From Cordia subcordata (lineage: Eukaryota > Streptophyta > Magnoliopsida > Boraginales > Cordiaceae): 64,000 nucleotides of DNA. Position numbers and translations under genes: made by a program. This document shows positions 11,213 through 31,990 of this stretch, in pieces; the first letter of the stretch is position 1, and each line of letters starts with the position of its first letter. The notes under the pieces were generated by a model, which saw only the letters and a program-made list of their open reading frames with translations, was not told the origin of the DNA and made no database searches. The DNA lies in NCBI GenBank assembly GCA_028554755.1, contig JAPTOF010000020.1:2919001-2983000 (forward strand), written 5' to 3'.

Positions 11213-11790
11213 GCATTTTCTTCTTGGCTCAGTGATCTGAATCATAGGCCTTGCGTTTGCGCTTGATTTCGCACTTTTCCTCCTTCTTGAGAATAATAGC
11301 TTTAGCAATCTTCTCGTTATCGAAGGATAAATGCCTAGCACGTTTCTTGATTGCTCGCAGTTGAGTACACACACTCTAGATCAGCAACCACACATAGAGG
11401 AGTCTTTATTTTTACATAAAGGTACTTCACGTCGTCAACATCTTGCCTCGCTGACACACAATAGGCCCCCAAACTTCTTCACGCGCAAAAGCATAATCAT
11501 GCAATCCGATCGCGTAGCAGTTTTTGCTTACACTTCACACAGTTTTTACGTACGCAAAAACAAAGACTCCTCTGCGTGTGGTTGCTGATCTAGAGTGTCC
11601 TCAATCAGATATAACCGAAGGGATAAATCGCTTAGCACGTTTCTTGATGTTTCGCGGTTGAGGACACTCACATAGAACCGAAAGCATAAATTGCTTAGCA
11701 CGTTTCTTGATGTCTCGTAGTTCAGGACACTTTAGATCAGCAATCATACACAGGAGTCTTTGTTTTTGGGTACACCTCGCCAGTAGACCC
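11213..11790. repeat. Coding-like fragment with tandem and inverted copies
   Basis: On the minus strand, 11345-11213 reads as an open, very lysine/arginine-rich frame (LRAIKKRARHLSFDNEKIAK, later KKEEKCEIKRKRKAYDSDH) ending in TGA. Its first part, about 60 bp coding IKKRA(R/K), recurs in the same direction at about 11617-11660 and 11680-11725. A neighbouring block containing CTCTAGATCAGCAACCACAC (11371-11390) recurs inverted at about 11575-11595, so the region can also fold back. I do not recognise the source protein. It may be a degraded, locally shuffled gene fragment. Base composition is richer in G+C than the surroundings. Confidence 0.45.
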
Positions 11791-11799
11791 AACCTAGCT

Positions 11800-14700
11800 C
11801 ATTCCAGTGCTTCCTTCTCTTGGCTACTAGCTAGCTGTCCAGAAGAGTGAGCTCACGTAGTTGCTCACGAGGAATTTCCACCCATTTTATTCATGTTTTT
11901 TCTTCTTCTTTTTCTTTTTTTTTTGGGCCCGCCAGAACCCTAGGGTTATTTGTTTATGTATATTTATATGCATATATTTCAATTACTTGTTAATAATTTC
12001 CCCTTCTGAGTTGCTGGAGGTTGCAAACTAGTGGTAGCATGTGAGTAAATGCTTTTATGGGTTGATCTAGTAGCACTAATACTTCATCCACTTGAAACTA
12101 ACTGGCATACTACCCGTGCCATGTACGAATTTTGATGACTATTAGATATTATCAAAGTCTATAATTAATAATGTTATAAATTACATACCATTAAAAGCAA
12201 TTTCTATCCATGCCACGTGTACAATTACATATTGATATATCTTTTTAATTCAAACATATGAATCTAAAATTTAATTTTGAAAGCTTCAATTATATCTATA
12301 ATTTTAATTTGATTTATATACTATTAAACAAGGTTCGTGCAAACTTGAACAAAAAGTTATGTAAAAATTAAGAAAACCCTTCTTAATGAACATAATAAAA
12401 AATTATTTATTCCTTTTCTTTTATACATGATCAGAACTAAAGTTGACTTGTTCTACCTTAATTACATAGTTTTAATCTAATATACCTACTCTAGTCTTGC
12501 ATAAAATTAAAAAAGATAAATAAAAATAATGTAAAATAAAATTTACATAAAAAAAATTCTTAATGAACATAGTAAAACAAAATTATTTGTATGGATAGAT
12601 ATTAAAAGTTGATCTTGAGCGTCCACTTATAGACACCTAATTACCAAATAATATGAAAGAATTAAAAAATAAGTTATTATTAACAACATTAATAGAAATA
12701 TGAAAAGAAATCTCAATTAAAAAGACATATTAAAAGATTCCACTAACTTCCATTAAATTATTGGGAAGTTTTGTTGTGTCTTTTCAAGAAAACGGTACCC
12801 AAAGGTTCTTCTTTATTTAGTATTTATTAATAACAACAACAACAATAATAATACAAAAACATATTTCTAAAATAACTACATATTATTTACACATTGTTAT
12901 ATATAATAAATTAAAGTAGCATCAAATTGGACCAAATGACCTTGGCTTATGAGTTTTTGCTCATTGGTAAGAAATTTTGTTCGTGGCTTTAATTCGTTGC
13001 TTTTTTTCTTTCAATAGTTTAAAGTAAGTTGATATCATTTGTCTTCATAATAATAATAATAATAAAAGAGATATGTGATTTTGATCCATTCAGATGCTAG
13101 TGATATTTTCTCATTATATAAAACTCACTTAAAATATTCGAACTTTAGCTAGTTAAAGAACCAGTTGTTTTACTCCAAAAGTCTTGATTCTTTTCATCAT
13201 TATGCACTAATAATTAGAAGGATCTTGAAATATTTTTCAGTGATATTTTAATGCATACTATTTTATCATTATATTAATGAAGCATACATACTTTTTAGTG
13301 AGATATATAACCGATCAAAATTTGAAGTAAAAATACATAAAAAGCAATTGAACGATGAAGGTTACAACCCCATTAGACGTAAAATACAACCGCGAATGGC
13401 TAATAACTAATCTAAATTTTCTTAAGAGAAGAAAGAAAGAAAGAAAAGCAAAAAGTTACTGTATTATTTTGTAATACTCCCTTGTCATTTATCAAATATG
13501 TTATAAAGTACGTACCTTCTTATCGTACAAAAATACTCCTATAAACATTTAGGCCTTTCAATACTTTGTCCATGAGTCTTCAACTAAAACGACAAGAATC
13601 ATGAATGAAGTCTACTTTTGGGAAATATGTGTATCCCCATGACAACGTATCATAATCCACATTCTACATATTATATCCTTAATTAGTTTTATTCGATTTT
13701 GTGCACCCATTAATTTTCTGTGAGAGTTCAATTACTTCTAATTAACAATACTTTCGATCCAACCTACCTTATACTTGGACTAAATTACAGAACCAAATAA
13801 TCATTTTTGAGGTTTTAGTGCTATTGCCATTAGGCAAGAATTAGGTTAACAAAAACAAAATGCATGATGTCCAAAATATTCATCAGACATTCCCATTGGA
13901 GGCAAAATCATTAGCTCACCAAGGTCTGTCATGCTAATTGGATGATTAATTATGGCTATACTCACGTCATATCCATTAGCAAGTTTTGAGTTGGGTTTTT
14001 ACTATATCAGTCAATTGAAATATAGACTAGTAAACATATTTCTTATTGTTGTAAATATTTTATACCCCAATTGTTGTTAAAATGATTGTAAATATTTTCT
14101 ATAAACCAAAACTTATACAATCATGTGTAATATATGGGAGGCATGTCACGCATGTTGCATTTCACAATCTGTAGTTAATTTTACCAATAAAATTTACTTA
14201 TCAAAAAAAAGTTACAACTATAGTTTTCAATTATGGTACTACTGAGAAGTATAATTCTCTAGGTAAAATCGCGTACTAACACCACCCATTTTTGTGTTTA
14301 AACTGCATGCTTCAGCTACCTAGTGAACCAACACAACTATATAGATATAAAATTTGATATTTAAAATTTTCCAGGACAAAAAAAAAAAAATACACTATGG
14401 CCATTTCCAGAAAATCAATATATAATAGTAGAACCTATTCAAATAATTCACCAAAAAAGAATAGAAAAAAAAGACCTGTTCAGGTTAATTTGAAATATAA
14501 AGCCTGAAGTGTTGCATTGATCTTCGCTTTCCTGAATTAATCCGTATCCACACCGACATTTTGATAGTTTTGATGTCAAATCTATGAATTCTTTTGTTTT
14601 TTCGATTGCCTACAGAGCACATCTCAATGAAACATAGAGAACACATGTGACAAGACCCTCTTTTTCCCTTTTCATTGAGCAAATCTCACAGGAGTTTAAA

Positions 14701-15115
14701 ACTCAAATTTCAAAATAAATGTAAAGCAAATATATTAAGAATCATTTTTTATGTTAAGCAAATGTTTAATATCGGGAAACGATATAGAAACAATTTTTGG
14801 GACATAGCTGTTTGTAGAGTTTGCAATGTAGATATAAGTGTTTTGACCTTTTCTATTTTTTGCTTTTGATCGTCGTCCTTTAATTTGTGATAGTATTAAA
14901 TATTCTTGAACTTTCAATAATATCATTTGTTTACTTAACAAAAAAAAAAAATCATGATGGAATAGAATGCTATAAAAAAATTATCATTGGAATCAGACCA
15001 ATCTAACCTAACGTCTCTCTGCAAAAGATGGAAGTATATTTAACCACGATATATGGATCCATTGTTCCCAAAGTAACTCACTAAGTCCCTCTCCGTCAAA
15101 ATCCACACATCGACA
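11800..15115. other. Intergenic, upstream of the glucanase gene
   Basis: AT-rich. It holds duplication copy B (13083-14300) and otherwise nothing coding that I can support. TATAAAAAAA at 14971-14980, about 140 bp before the glucanase ATG, is a reasonable TATA box for that gene. The frames at 14485-14941 overlap on both strands and look random. Confidence 0.55.
13083..14300. repeat. Segmental duplication, copy B
   Basis: Direct copy of 7440-8690, about 5.6 kb downstream. It retains the pre-insertion TAA site (13781-13783) for the M2 MITE found in copy A. No gene is contained in either copy. Confidence 0.85.
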
Positions 15116-16497
15116 ATGAAAATTCAAGATATCCTTCCGTATTTAGCCTCGACATTATCTGTTCTCATTTTACTTTCTCGTTCTACAGGTTTGATCAATA
15201 CCCCTTTTCGCAAATTTAAACTTTGCTATTGAAATGCATGTCATCGTACAAAATTCTTGTAATGGCGTTGATTCAGAGAAACCCTTTGAACCCCATTTTG
15301 AAATTTATTAAATGCAGGATTTATCTCCCACTTGCAAGAAATCGATTTTACGATCTTTCTTGACCCCATCCCTTATCCATTCCTAACTCCTCATGAGTTT
15401 TATCCGAAGATATTTTAGTAGTCTCAGCTTCTTAAACTACTCCCTAAACTCAATAGTATTTTATAATTTGAATTGCAACTCGATTTTTTTGACTAGGTGC
15501 CCTTTTCTATTTTTTTTTTTCTCTTCTGGCAGTTGCTGCACCAGTTGGAGTTTGCTATGGCCGAGTTGCAAGCAACCTGCCACCATCTCCAGATGTAATC
15601 AACCTCATCAAATCCAACGGCATTTCAAAAATCAGGCTGTTTAATCCCGACCCTGAAGCACTCTCCCCATTTTCAGGCACAGCAATCGAGCTCATGATCG
15701 GCGTCCCAAACGAAATCCTTCCGACACTAGCAAACGGCACTGTCCAAACATCAACAGAATGGCTTCAATCGAACATTTTTGCCCACGTTGAGCCGAACCA
15801 AGCGCGTTACCTAGCCGTTGGCAACGAGGTTTTCCTAAAAGATCCGTTTTACTCGCCATTCGTGGTCCCAGCAGTTCTCAACTTACACCAAGCTCTTCAA
15901 GCGTTAGGCCTAGCTGAAAAAATCAAGCTATCTTCATCTCATGCAGCTTCTGTATTATCCAGCTCATTCCCTCCATCGTCTGGTGCTTTTGACCCTAGTC
16001 TCCGATCTTTCATGTTTCCGTTGCTACAATTTCTACGTGACACAAGCTCGCCGTTGATGGTCAACGTTTACCCTTTTTTCAGCTATTTAAACAACAAGCA
16101 GTATGTTTCTCTAGACTATGCTCTTTTCAGGTCTCTAGATGCTCAGCTTGATCAGAACTTGGCTTATTACAACATGTTTGATGCTACTGTGGATGCGTTT
16201 GTATATGCTCTCGAGAGGGAAGGGTTCGGTGGGGTCCCGGTGGTGGTTACGGAGACCGGGTGGCCGACGGCCGGTGGTGATGATGCTGCGAGTGTTGACA
16301 ATGCATTGGCTTATAATGGCAACGTTGTGAGGAGGGCTTTGAACAATGTTGGGACGCCCAAGAGGCCTGGAGTTGGGGTTGAAGTTTTCTTGTTTGATTT
16401 GTTTGATGAGAATGGGAAGAGTGGGGAGGAGTATGAGAGGCATTTTGGGATTTTTGGAGTTAATGGAGTCAAGGCCTATGACATTAATTTCAACTGA
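15116..16497 (+). CDS. Secreted GH17 glucan endo-1,3-beta-glucosidase
   Basis: Two exons, 15116-15188 and 15533-16497, join in frame to give 345 residues. The intron lies at the signal-peptide end, the usual place in this family. Residues 1-26 are a signal peptide (hydrophobic core LSVLILLSRST). Mature protein begins near APVGVCYGRVASNLPP, the conserved GH17 N-terminus. The acid/base Glu123 lies in AVGNEVF and the nucleophile Glu265 in VVVTETGWPTAG. The ending (RHFGIFGVNGVKAYDINFN) stops at the end of the catalytic barrel. There is no X8/CBM43 module and no GPI signal, so the product is predicted to be a soluble apoplastic or vacuolar enzyme that hydrolyses callose or fungal beta-1,3-glucan. 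All catalytic landmarks are intact. The exact subfamily cannot be fixed by eye. Confidence 0.93.
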
Positions 16498-20604
<4,107 letters not shown>

Positions 20605-22504
20605 AGCGAAGCCTAAGTTTTTGCGAAGTATCATGGTGGAGGAAACAGGATTGAGGATAAGTTTATGCATATTGTAGAGTCGTATATTGTTATGAGGTTC
20701 TAGCCATTAAAAGGGAAATTTCCATCTTCATGTACAATTAGAGGCAAGATGCACGGTGCTTAACGAGTATGTGACAATTTGCGTATGTTATAGTTCCTAA
20801 CTTGATAACAACAATAAAGGGCTCGCTGCGGTTTACCTTTTATTAGATGTCTACCGTGTCAGCCTGTTTGTCTGAGTTTATTTGGAGCTTATAAGTTGTA
20901 AATAGTAAAAAAAAAAAAAACACGTGAGGGGTATTTTTCTTTTACGAGCTTATGGGTTGCAAGATAAGCAAAGTCAAACTGGCTTGCGGATCTATCCCTT
21001 GTGCTGTCTCTTGAGGTCTGAGGAGTTTTTCTGGGACTTGATAGCATTTCTTATAACTCTACGGCCAAATTTTTATGAGACTTTTTTACTTTGCATCCCG
21101 ATCATTTATTTCATTTAAAAATATCTAGCATTTCATTTTTCTCCATTTTGTCGGGGAAAGAGAGGGACACGTGGCAGCTCGACCACCAGCTCGATAACGA
21201 AGAAAGAAAGGAGTACTTAGCCCACTACGTGTTGTATTAGAGCAAGACCAAAGGGGAGACTTTACCTATAAAAGAGAATAATAATGCAATTGGTTTCGCG
21301 AGAAAACGGACAAATATCAAAAAGACAGCAAGGATATATTCGTGGGGCAGGTTGGGCAACTCGACTCCTTTATAATCATTTCCAGTTTCCACCAGTCTCT
21401 AGAATGGTAGCGGATCAGTTAACTGTAAAAGATAATTTAGTATCACTTATAATTAAAATTATAATAATTCTTTAATGAGTTTAAAAATCAATAACAATAA
21501 TTATAACTATTAAGCATCTAAAAAATTGTAGATTATATCGTAACATTTATTTCTAAAAAAATTAAAGACAGAAAAAGATAACTTTGGGTTTAAAGGAATA
21601 GTATTTGAGCTTAGCTCATTTCTTGATTGAGTTTGATGAATATATACTTAAAGAATGTGATTTAGATATTACGGTCTATTGGTGTAATTGCAAAATTTTA
21701 GTTTTTTAAGTCGTAGAGTTTTCAAAAGTGGACTTTGGTTAGAAGTGCTAATGAACAAAGATAGATGATTATTAAGTTTTCAACTGTTTCAAAAATAATA
21801 TTAGACTTTTAAAAATATAAAAAGTTATTTTTATTTAAAAATAGCTTTTTACATGATTTAAAAATTGTTCCATACGAGTCTTTTTTGAGAGTGCCATTCA
21901 GAATTTCTTATTTTACAAGCTTTTTGGTTTTTACAAACTTCTAAAAATAAGTCAAGTAAGTTATTTGCAGGCTGCAACTTCTAGAGGCAGAAGAGGTGAC
22001 TTTTTAAGGGCCTGTTTGGATTGATTTTTTTTAAGAAAAAATATATATTTTTTTAAAAAAAATTATATTACTTTTGCAATAACTATTTCATTTGATTTTT
22101 AAAAAAAATAAAACTCTGAAAAAAACTCAAATATAACTTTTTTTAGAAATCAGAATTTTCAACTTATAAAAAAAATTATTTTTCAAAAACTGTTAAAAAA
22201 ACTTTTTTAAAAAAAGTCAATTCAAACGAGCTCTAACCGTCCCTACAAATTGAGCTAAACAGAAGCTTAATTATTTAGGCTAACAAATAAATAAATTATT
22301 TTTTATTTTTTAAGTTATAAATATTATATAGGTGTCACGTGTGTGTACATATTTGTTAATAAATTTAACCATTAAATTTTAAGTTTCAAAAACCATTTAA
22401 TGATTAAATGTTAACTCGATTGCTAATTATGGTTATCGCTGACAGAAAGGAATAATGAATTATCGCTGTCAAGATTCTTCCCAATCAAATTTATACACAT
22501 TGCC
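20605..22504. other. Intergenic between AOR copies 1 and 2
   Basis: It contains the 3' UTR of copy 1 and a possible decayed foldback near 20862-20983. A G-box-bearing patch (ACACGTGGC at about 21168) precedes a TATAAAAG at about 21270, and an M2 MITE is at 22008-22233. The G-box and TATA patch could be a decayed LTR or promoter. No gene follows it that I can recognise. Confidence 0.45.
22008..22233. mobile_element. MITE family M2, copy 3
   Basis: Starts GGGCCTGTTTGGATTGAT and ends TCAATTCAAACGAGCTC. TAA lies directly outside both ends (22005-22007, 22234-22236). Interior homopolymer pattern matches the other M2 copies. It sits about 0.65 kb upstream of AOR copy 2. Confidence 0.8.
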
Positions 22505-22588
22505 ATTTTCCACCACAAAGGACATCTATCTTTATCAAATAATTACAGGTATACATGTAAATCGAAGTTGGTTTGTTAGAGAAGGTTC

Positions 22589-22597
22589 TATATAAAA
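22589..22597 (+). promoter_or_regulatory. TATA box of AOR copy 2
   Basis: TATATAAAA lies 78 bp before the ATG, so transcription should start near 22620. That is within the stretch homologous to transit-peptide codons of copy 1. The equivalent in copy 3 is the weaker TTATATACC near 25843. Confidence 0.6.
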
Positions 22598-22651
22598 TTC
22601 ACCTACTCATGCTTTTAGCTCAAGCAAGAGTAAAAACCTGCGTTAACTTGA

Positions 22652-24737
<2,086 letters not shown>

Positions 24738-25199
24738 AACAAATTCTAAGTGTTATGAAAATATGAAGTTGGTGGAACTGTTGAAGGTTGAGAATAAGTT
24801 GATCCATATGTAGACTTTTATATTGTTTTATGCTTTTAGCCCTTTAAGAGGGAAATGTTCATGTTCATGTACAACAAGAAAGGAGATGCAGTTAACGTGT
24901 GTATATTGTAGTTCCCAACTTCTGTTTGCAATAAATAAAGCTTGCTTGCACTCAATACTCTTCCAGTTGTTAGATGTTTATTCTCTCTGTACTGTCCTTT
25001 CAGGAGTTTCTCAAAAACTTGATTCTCCTATAACATCATAATAGTGTAACATGTATGTTATGAAAAGATTTAAAGCATTCTATCATGATACAGTAATTCC
25101 AAGAGTGGTAAATTGATGATATGACTTGGACGGTTTTATTACTATTGCATATTCAGAGATTTAATCCATCTTTTGAGATCTTATAAGTGACAGAGTTGT

Positions 25200-25680
25200 C
25201 GCCTGTTTACAGAAGCATAAAAGTTCATAGTTTTAGGGGTGCCAGAAATATCAGATTTTGAAGCCTCCGGTAACATATAACAAATGTTGGTGAATTATTC
25301 AGATTATTTGATCGTAACTGAATCCAAATCCTGGAATCCCAAGCGTAAATGATTATTAATTAGGAATCTAATACAATTTACATAAGAAGGGCTAGCCATA
25401 TAATTCTCAAACTGAAGAAGACAGATTCTTATTTTGGTCAAAGAAGTTGTCTGTGACAACATTTGCACTATGCAATGTAGCTAAAACTCTCCCATTTAAA
25501 AAATTTAAGCTAATGACCAGGCCCCTCATGCGATGTGAGATTAATATATTAATGTGCCATAGAGAGATTTGGATCGACCTTAGCTTTGCTATCTTGTTAA
25601 TTTACCGCCTCATTAAAAGGTTGAACTGTTAGACAGAGTTTTGTTTTGTTAATTTATTAAATCAACACTGTTAGATCCTA
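25200..25680 (-). pseudogene. Orphan 3' end of beta-carbonic anhydrase, last exon deleted
   Basis: 25200-25495 aligns with 27822-28094, the sequence just beyond the carbonic-anhydrase stop codon (shared CAGAAGCATAAAA, CCCAAGCGTAAATGA and AAACTGAAGAAGACAGATTC). After about 45 unrelated bases, 25540-25672 aligns with 28380-28520, inside carbonic-anhydrase intron 7 (shared ATATTAATGT, TAGAGAGATTTG-like and GTTAATTTATTAAATC). The counterpart of 28095-28379, which contains exon 8, is missing. This is therefore a duplicated gene end without coding sequence. Confidence 0.8.
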
Positions 25681-25797
25681 AGTTTGAATCTTTTTTTTTT
25701 TTTTTTTTGGTAATGACTAATACCAAAATGTTAACTTTGGTTATTCTTTACCCCTTTACTCCCATCAATTATTGTTATAAATAATTGTGGAATTGTT
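25681..25797. other. Junction between tandem units with poly-T tract
   Basis: A run of 18 or so T at about 25690-25707, followed by the small palindrome-like GGTAATGACTAATACC, lies between the last base matching carbonic-anhydrase intron 7 and the first base matching the AOR promoter. It is the probable duplication breakpoint, perhaps with filler. Confidence 0.5.
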
Positions 25798-28530
<2,733 letters not shown>

Positions 28531-30537
28531 TGGAGGTGAGTTCATCCCACGGTGCAAATGTTTAACCCTATCTTGCATTTCAAAATCAATTGCATATTTA
28601 CAATTTAAAAAGTGGCAGCAACATTTGACTAAAAATTACCTTCTCCAAATGTGTGCACTGTTCTGCAATGTCACAACCGCTGTACGCTGCTTTCACCTTG
28701 GCCTTTGCAGGCATACAGATCTTCACCCATTCCTCAATAAAATCACTGCCAAAGTGAAAAATGCAGTTAGTTCATCATTCGTTTATTTTCTTTGTTACAG
28801 TGATATATTCAAGTTCTGGACAGTCTCCAATAGAAGAGAATACATAAAAACTATCTTAAATTAGCGAGCCAAAGAAATAATGTTCTAAGCTTTATCTATC
28901 TTAATGAGTATTTTAGAGAAAAGTGAATCTGACCTGCGTGTGGTCCCATCATCAGGGATAGACATGAGTCCTTTGATCCCTCCACAGCGGCTGTGTCCAA
29001 TAACCAAAATGTTTTCTACCTGAAATAATCAATTTTGCTTCAGTTCAGAATAGGCATAAAAAGGGACAAAATCAAGTATTGAATACAGATTCTTTTTACT
29101 TGTTCCAAGTGTGATTAATTAACAACTATAAAACTTCAATGACCAAAAAACAAAGAAAAAGAGTATGGAACTTCAGACAACTTCATCTTTATAACCGAAT
29201 ACTAATATCCGATAAACAACCACAAGCTATCCATTCTTGTTTATTATGGATAAATACTACAAAAAGTTAAAAATATTTTGTTGAAGTTGCATGTTGCTCA
29301 TAGAGCTGCAATCATCTAATAAGAGAATATTAGATTCTTTTACTACTACAAGGATTAACGTGTACTAATTTACTTTTCTTTTCCAAAATGGAAAACGAAT
29401 TGGTGGACATTAAGTTGGATTTGGAAAATGACATGGAGGAAACCTTGTGGTGGGGCAGGCTTGGCAACTTGCAGCCTCAGCATTCCCTGCTACTTGTTTC
29501 CCACAATAAAGGCCCTGTCTCTATCAAATAATTGAATACGCGTGTAACACTAAAGTTGGATAGTATAGAGAAGGTTTTTGTATTTACCTTTAGATGCAAT
29601 ACTGCATATTCAATGGCAGCTCCAATTCCACAGTACTTCTTCTGCACCAGGTACAGAAGTGTCCATATTAGAGTATTAACAATACAAGAAGGAAAAGAAA
29701 CTTATATCGAACGTGCATTACTGGGGTATATGTAATAAGTCAGAGAATCTCTTTTCGATAAAAAAATGATGGGTAAAATGAAAGTCGTTCTCCTAGAGCT
29801 TGTCTGAGTTAACTAATTACCACCTTTTCTTTAAAAACTATGTTAAAAGCAATTAGTTCTCCAATAAACGGCTGCTGATTGAACATCTTAAATCTGCTTG
29901 GTCTTCGTAGGTAAGATTCTGATTGTTGTGAGGCTTAAACAGCAAACAGCTGTGATGTATCACTATACAACTTCATTCAAATTTTTACTATATGTATTCC
30001 TTTTCTCTGGTGTAGTTTGTGACAACATGGCAGAATTACACTTCGTGCTTTTTGAACTTTTAAGAGCTCCTAAAAGCGATAGGTTGAAGAAATTTGATCT
30101 GGTCCAAGTCTTGGAATAGCGTAATTTTGACTCCTCAACGTATTAAAGAAACAATTCAAAAAATGTTTTGAAGTCAGATATCTCAATGTCTGAATCTTGA
30201 TTAAGTTCAAATGACTACTCTTAAGAATCATTTTGTCAATAAAAGAATTCGATAAAATGTAAACGATCAAGTGAGCAAAAGTGCAGACAGAAAATTCAGT
30301 AAAATGTAAATGATCATGGGAGTAAAATTACCGGGTCATATGGTGGGACCATGTTGGCAATGTTTCGGACCATGAACGCCTCCCCTGGTTGAAAATTGAG
30401 GACGTGAGATGGGCAGACGCGGGAGTCAGAGCAAGCAAATACCAAGAACTGCATGTTCATTTAAAAACAATTTAGTCAACATTAACTTCTCTTGTATGCA
30501 AATATGCACTCCAAAGCCTGCCATGTATGAATTTCAG

Positions 30538-30942
30538 AGCCTGTTTGGCTAGTTTCCCAACACTCAAAAGTAAGTTCGAAAAATGAAATTGACTCATTTG
30601 GAATATTTAAAAAAAAAACTTTTGTACAAAAGTCAAAGCTAAAAACAAAGCTAAAAGATCAAAAATTTTAAATTAGAGTTTTTCAAAAAAAGATTTTTTT
30701 GATGCTGTTTTTACGTCATGTCAAAAATTATTTTTCTTCATCTATTTTTAGAAATTATGCTACTCCATATTTTTTAAAATCCAGTATTATCCTTAAAACA
30801 ACTAAAAACTCAACTCTTAAACAACAAGACTAAACATGCAATGATTTTTATTCCAAAGCACTTTTATCCAAAGCTTTATTGTTAAAAACAACTCTGCAAA
30901 TTAACAGCTAAAATCTCACAGTTAGGCCAAATAGAGCCTAAG
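30538..30942. mobile_element. MITE-like element in carbonic-anhydrase intron 3
   Basis: The left end is AGAGCCTGTTTGGCTAG. The right end on the minus strand is AGGCTCTATTTGGCCTAAC. The interior includes AGTTTTTCAAAAAAAGATTT and a distal TTATTGTTAAAAACAACTC region that recur, diverged, at 31645-31990 and 47275-47625. No clear target duplication remains. Confidence 0.55.
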
Positions 30943-31644
30943 ACAACTAATTCTCATCAAGTCCACTGGAGCTAGCAATTTTTGGGTTTTTTCAAAGAAC
31001 AAAGAACACTTCCATAGATGAAAGTTCTTTGGATCTATTCTAAGGGTCAAACTTAAAATTACGAACAATCATGAAGCATACATCAAAACAATCAAAAGTT
31101 TGATTTAGAATACTTCGAACCTATGTATACCCACATATGATATGATCCAACCTTGGGAGCCTAGCTAGCAATTTTTTTTTAATATCCATTATTTGGCATT
31201 TTCAAAGTGCCAAGTACATTGAATGCATAAATGAATCAATCAATGGAGATTGACACGGTTTGAACTAACCTTGGGGCTTTGACCATCGGCAAGTTCCGCA
31301 AACAAGTCAGGGTTCTTTCTGTACACATATATATAATACACAAATTATTAACATGCATTATGATATATAAATCACCTATATTAATCTAATTAATTTTTCA
31401 TGTTAAAAATAAGTGTGCCAACTTGAAAAACCTAACATGGAATGTAGACTAGATTCTTATTATTATTATTTTTTTAGCGAAGCAAAATGATGACCGAGTA
31501 AAATGAAAATTGATCTTGAGGTCTTTTTACTCGAAATAAGAGATGCACCACTAAATTACTAGGCTTTTGATTACCCAACGAAGTGCTTATTTTTTGTGTA
31601 ATATTGTCACATCTATATAATCGACTCCATTTCATGCGAAGAGA

Positions 31645-31990
31645 TTTGGACTCTATTTAGCCTAACTTTTGGAAATTTAAAATGCTCTACTGAAGTTAAC
31701 ATATGTTTGAACCATCTTTTTGAAGATCTTTTAAATAAAAGTCAATTCTTTTTGGGGAAAAAAACTAAAAATTTAGAAGGTTCAAAATGTAACTTTTGGA
31801 AAAAGACTTTTGAAAAAATATTTTTGTATAACATAAGATTTGTTTTTTGTTTCTTTTTTACTTTTTTTCCTTTAAAATGCTATTATATTTTTAACAGCTC
31901 AACATAATATTAGAAAATAATAAAAACTTATCATTTAAAATATAAAACCAAATAACTAATAGCTTTTATTCAGCAATTCTTCTATCTAAA
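31645..31990. mobile_element. Related MITE-like element in carbonic-anhydrase intron 2
   Basis: Begins near TATTTAGCCTAACTTTTGG and shares the interior order of the 30538-30942 element, but it is diverged and the right end is indistinct. The call rests on similarity of layout. Confidence 0.4.

Noticed and set aside
11331..11588. 85-codon plus-strand frame
   Set aside because: It runs across the direct/inverted repeat cluster and has random composition. The minus-strand lysine-rich reading is the more coherent one, and even that is uncertain.
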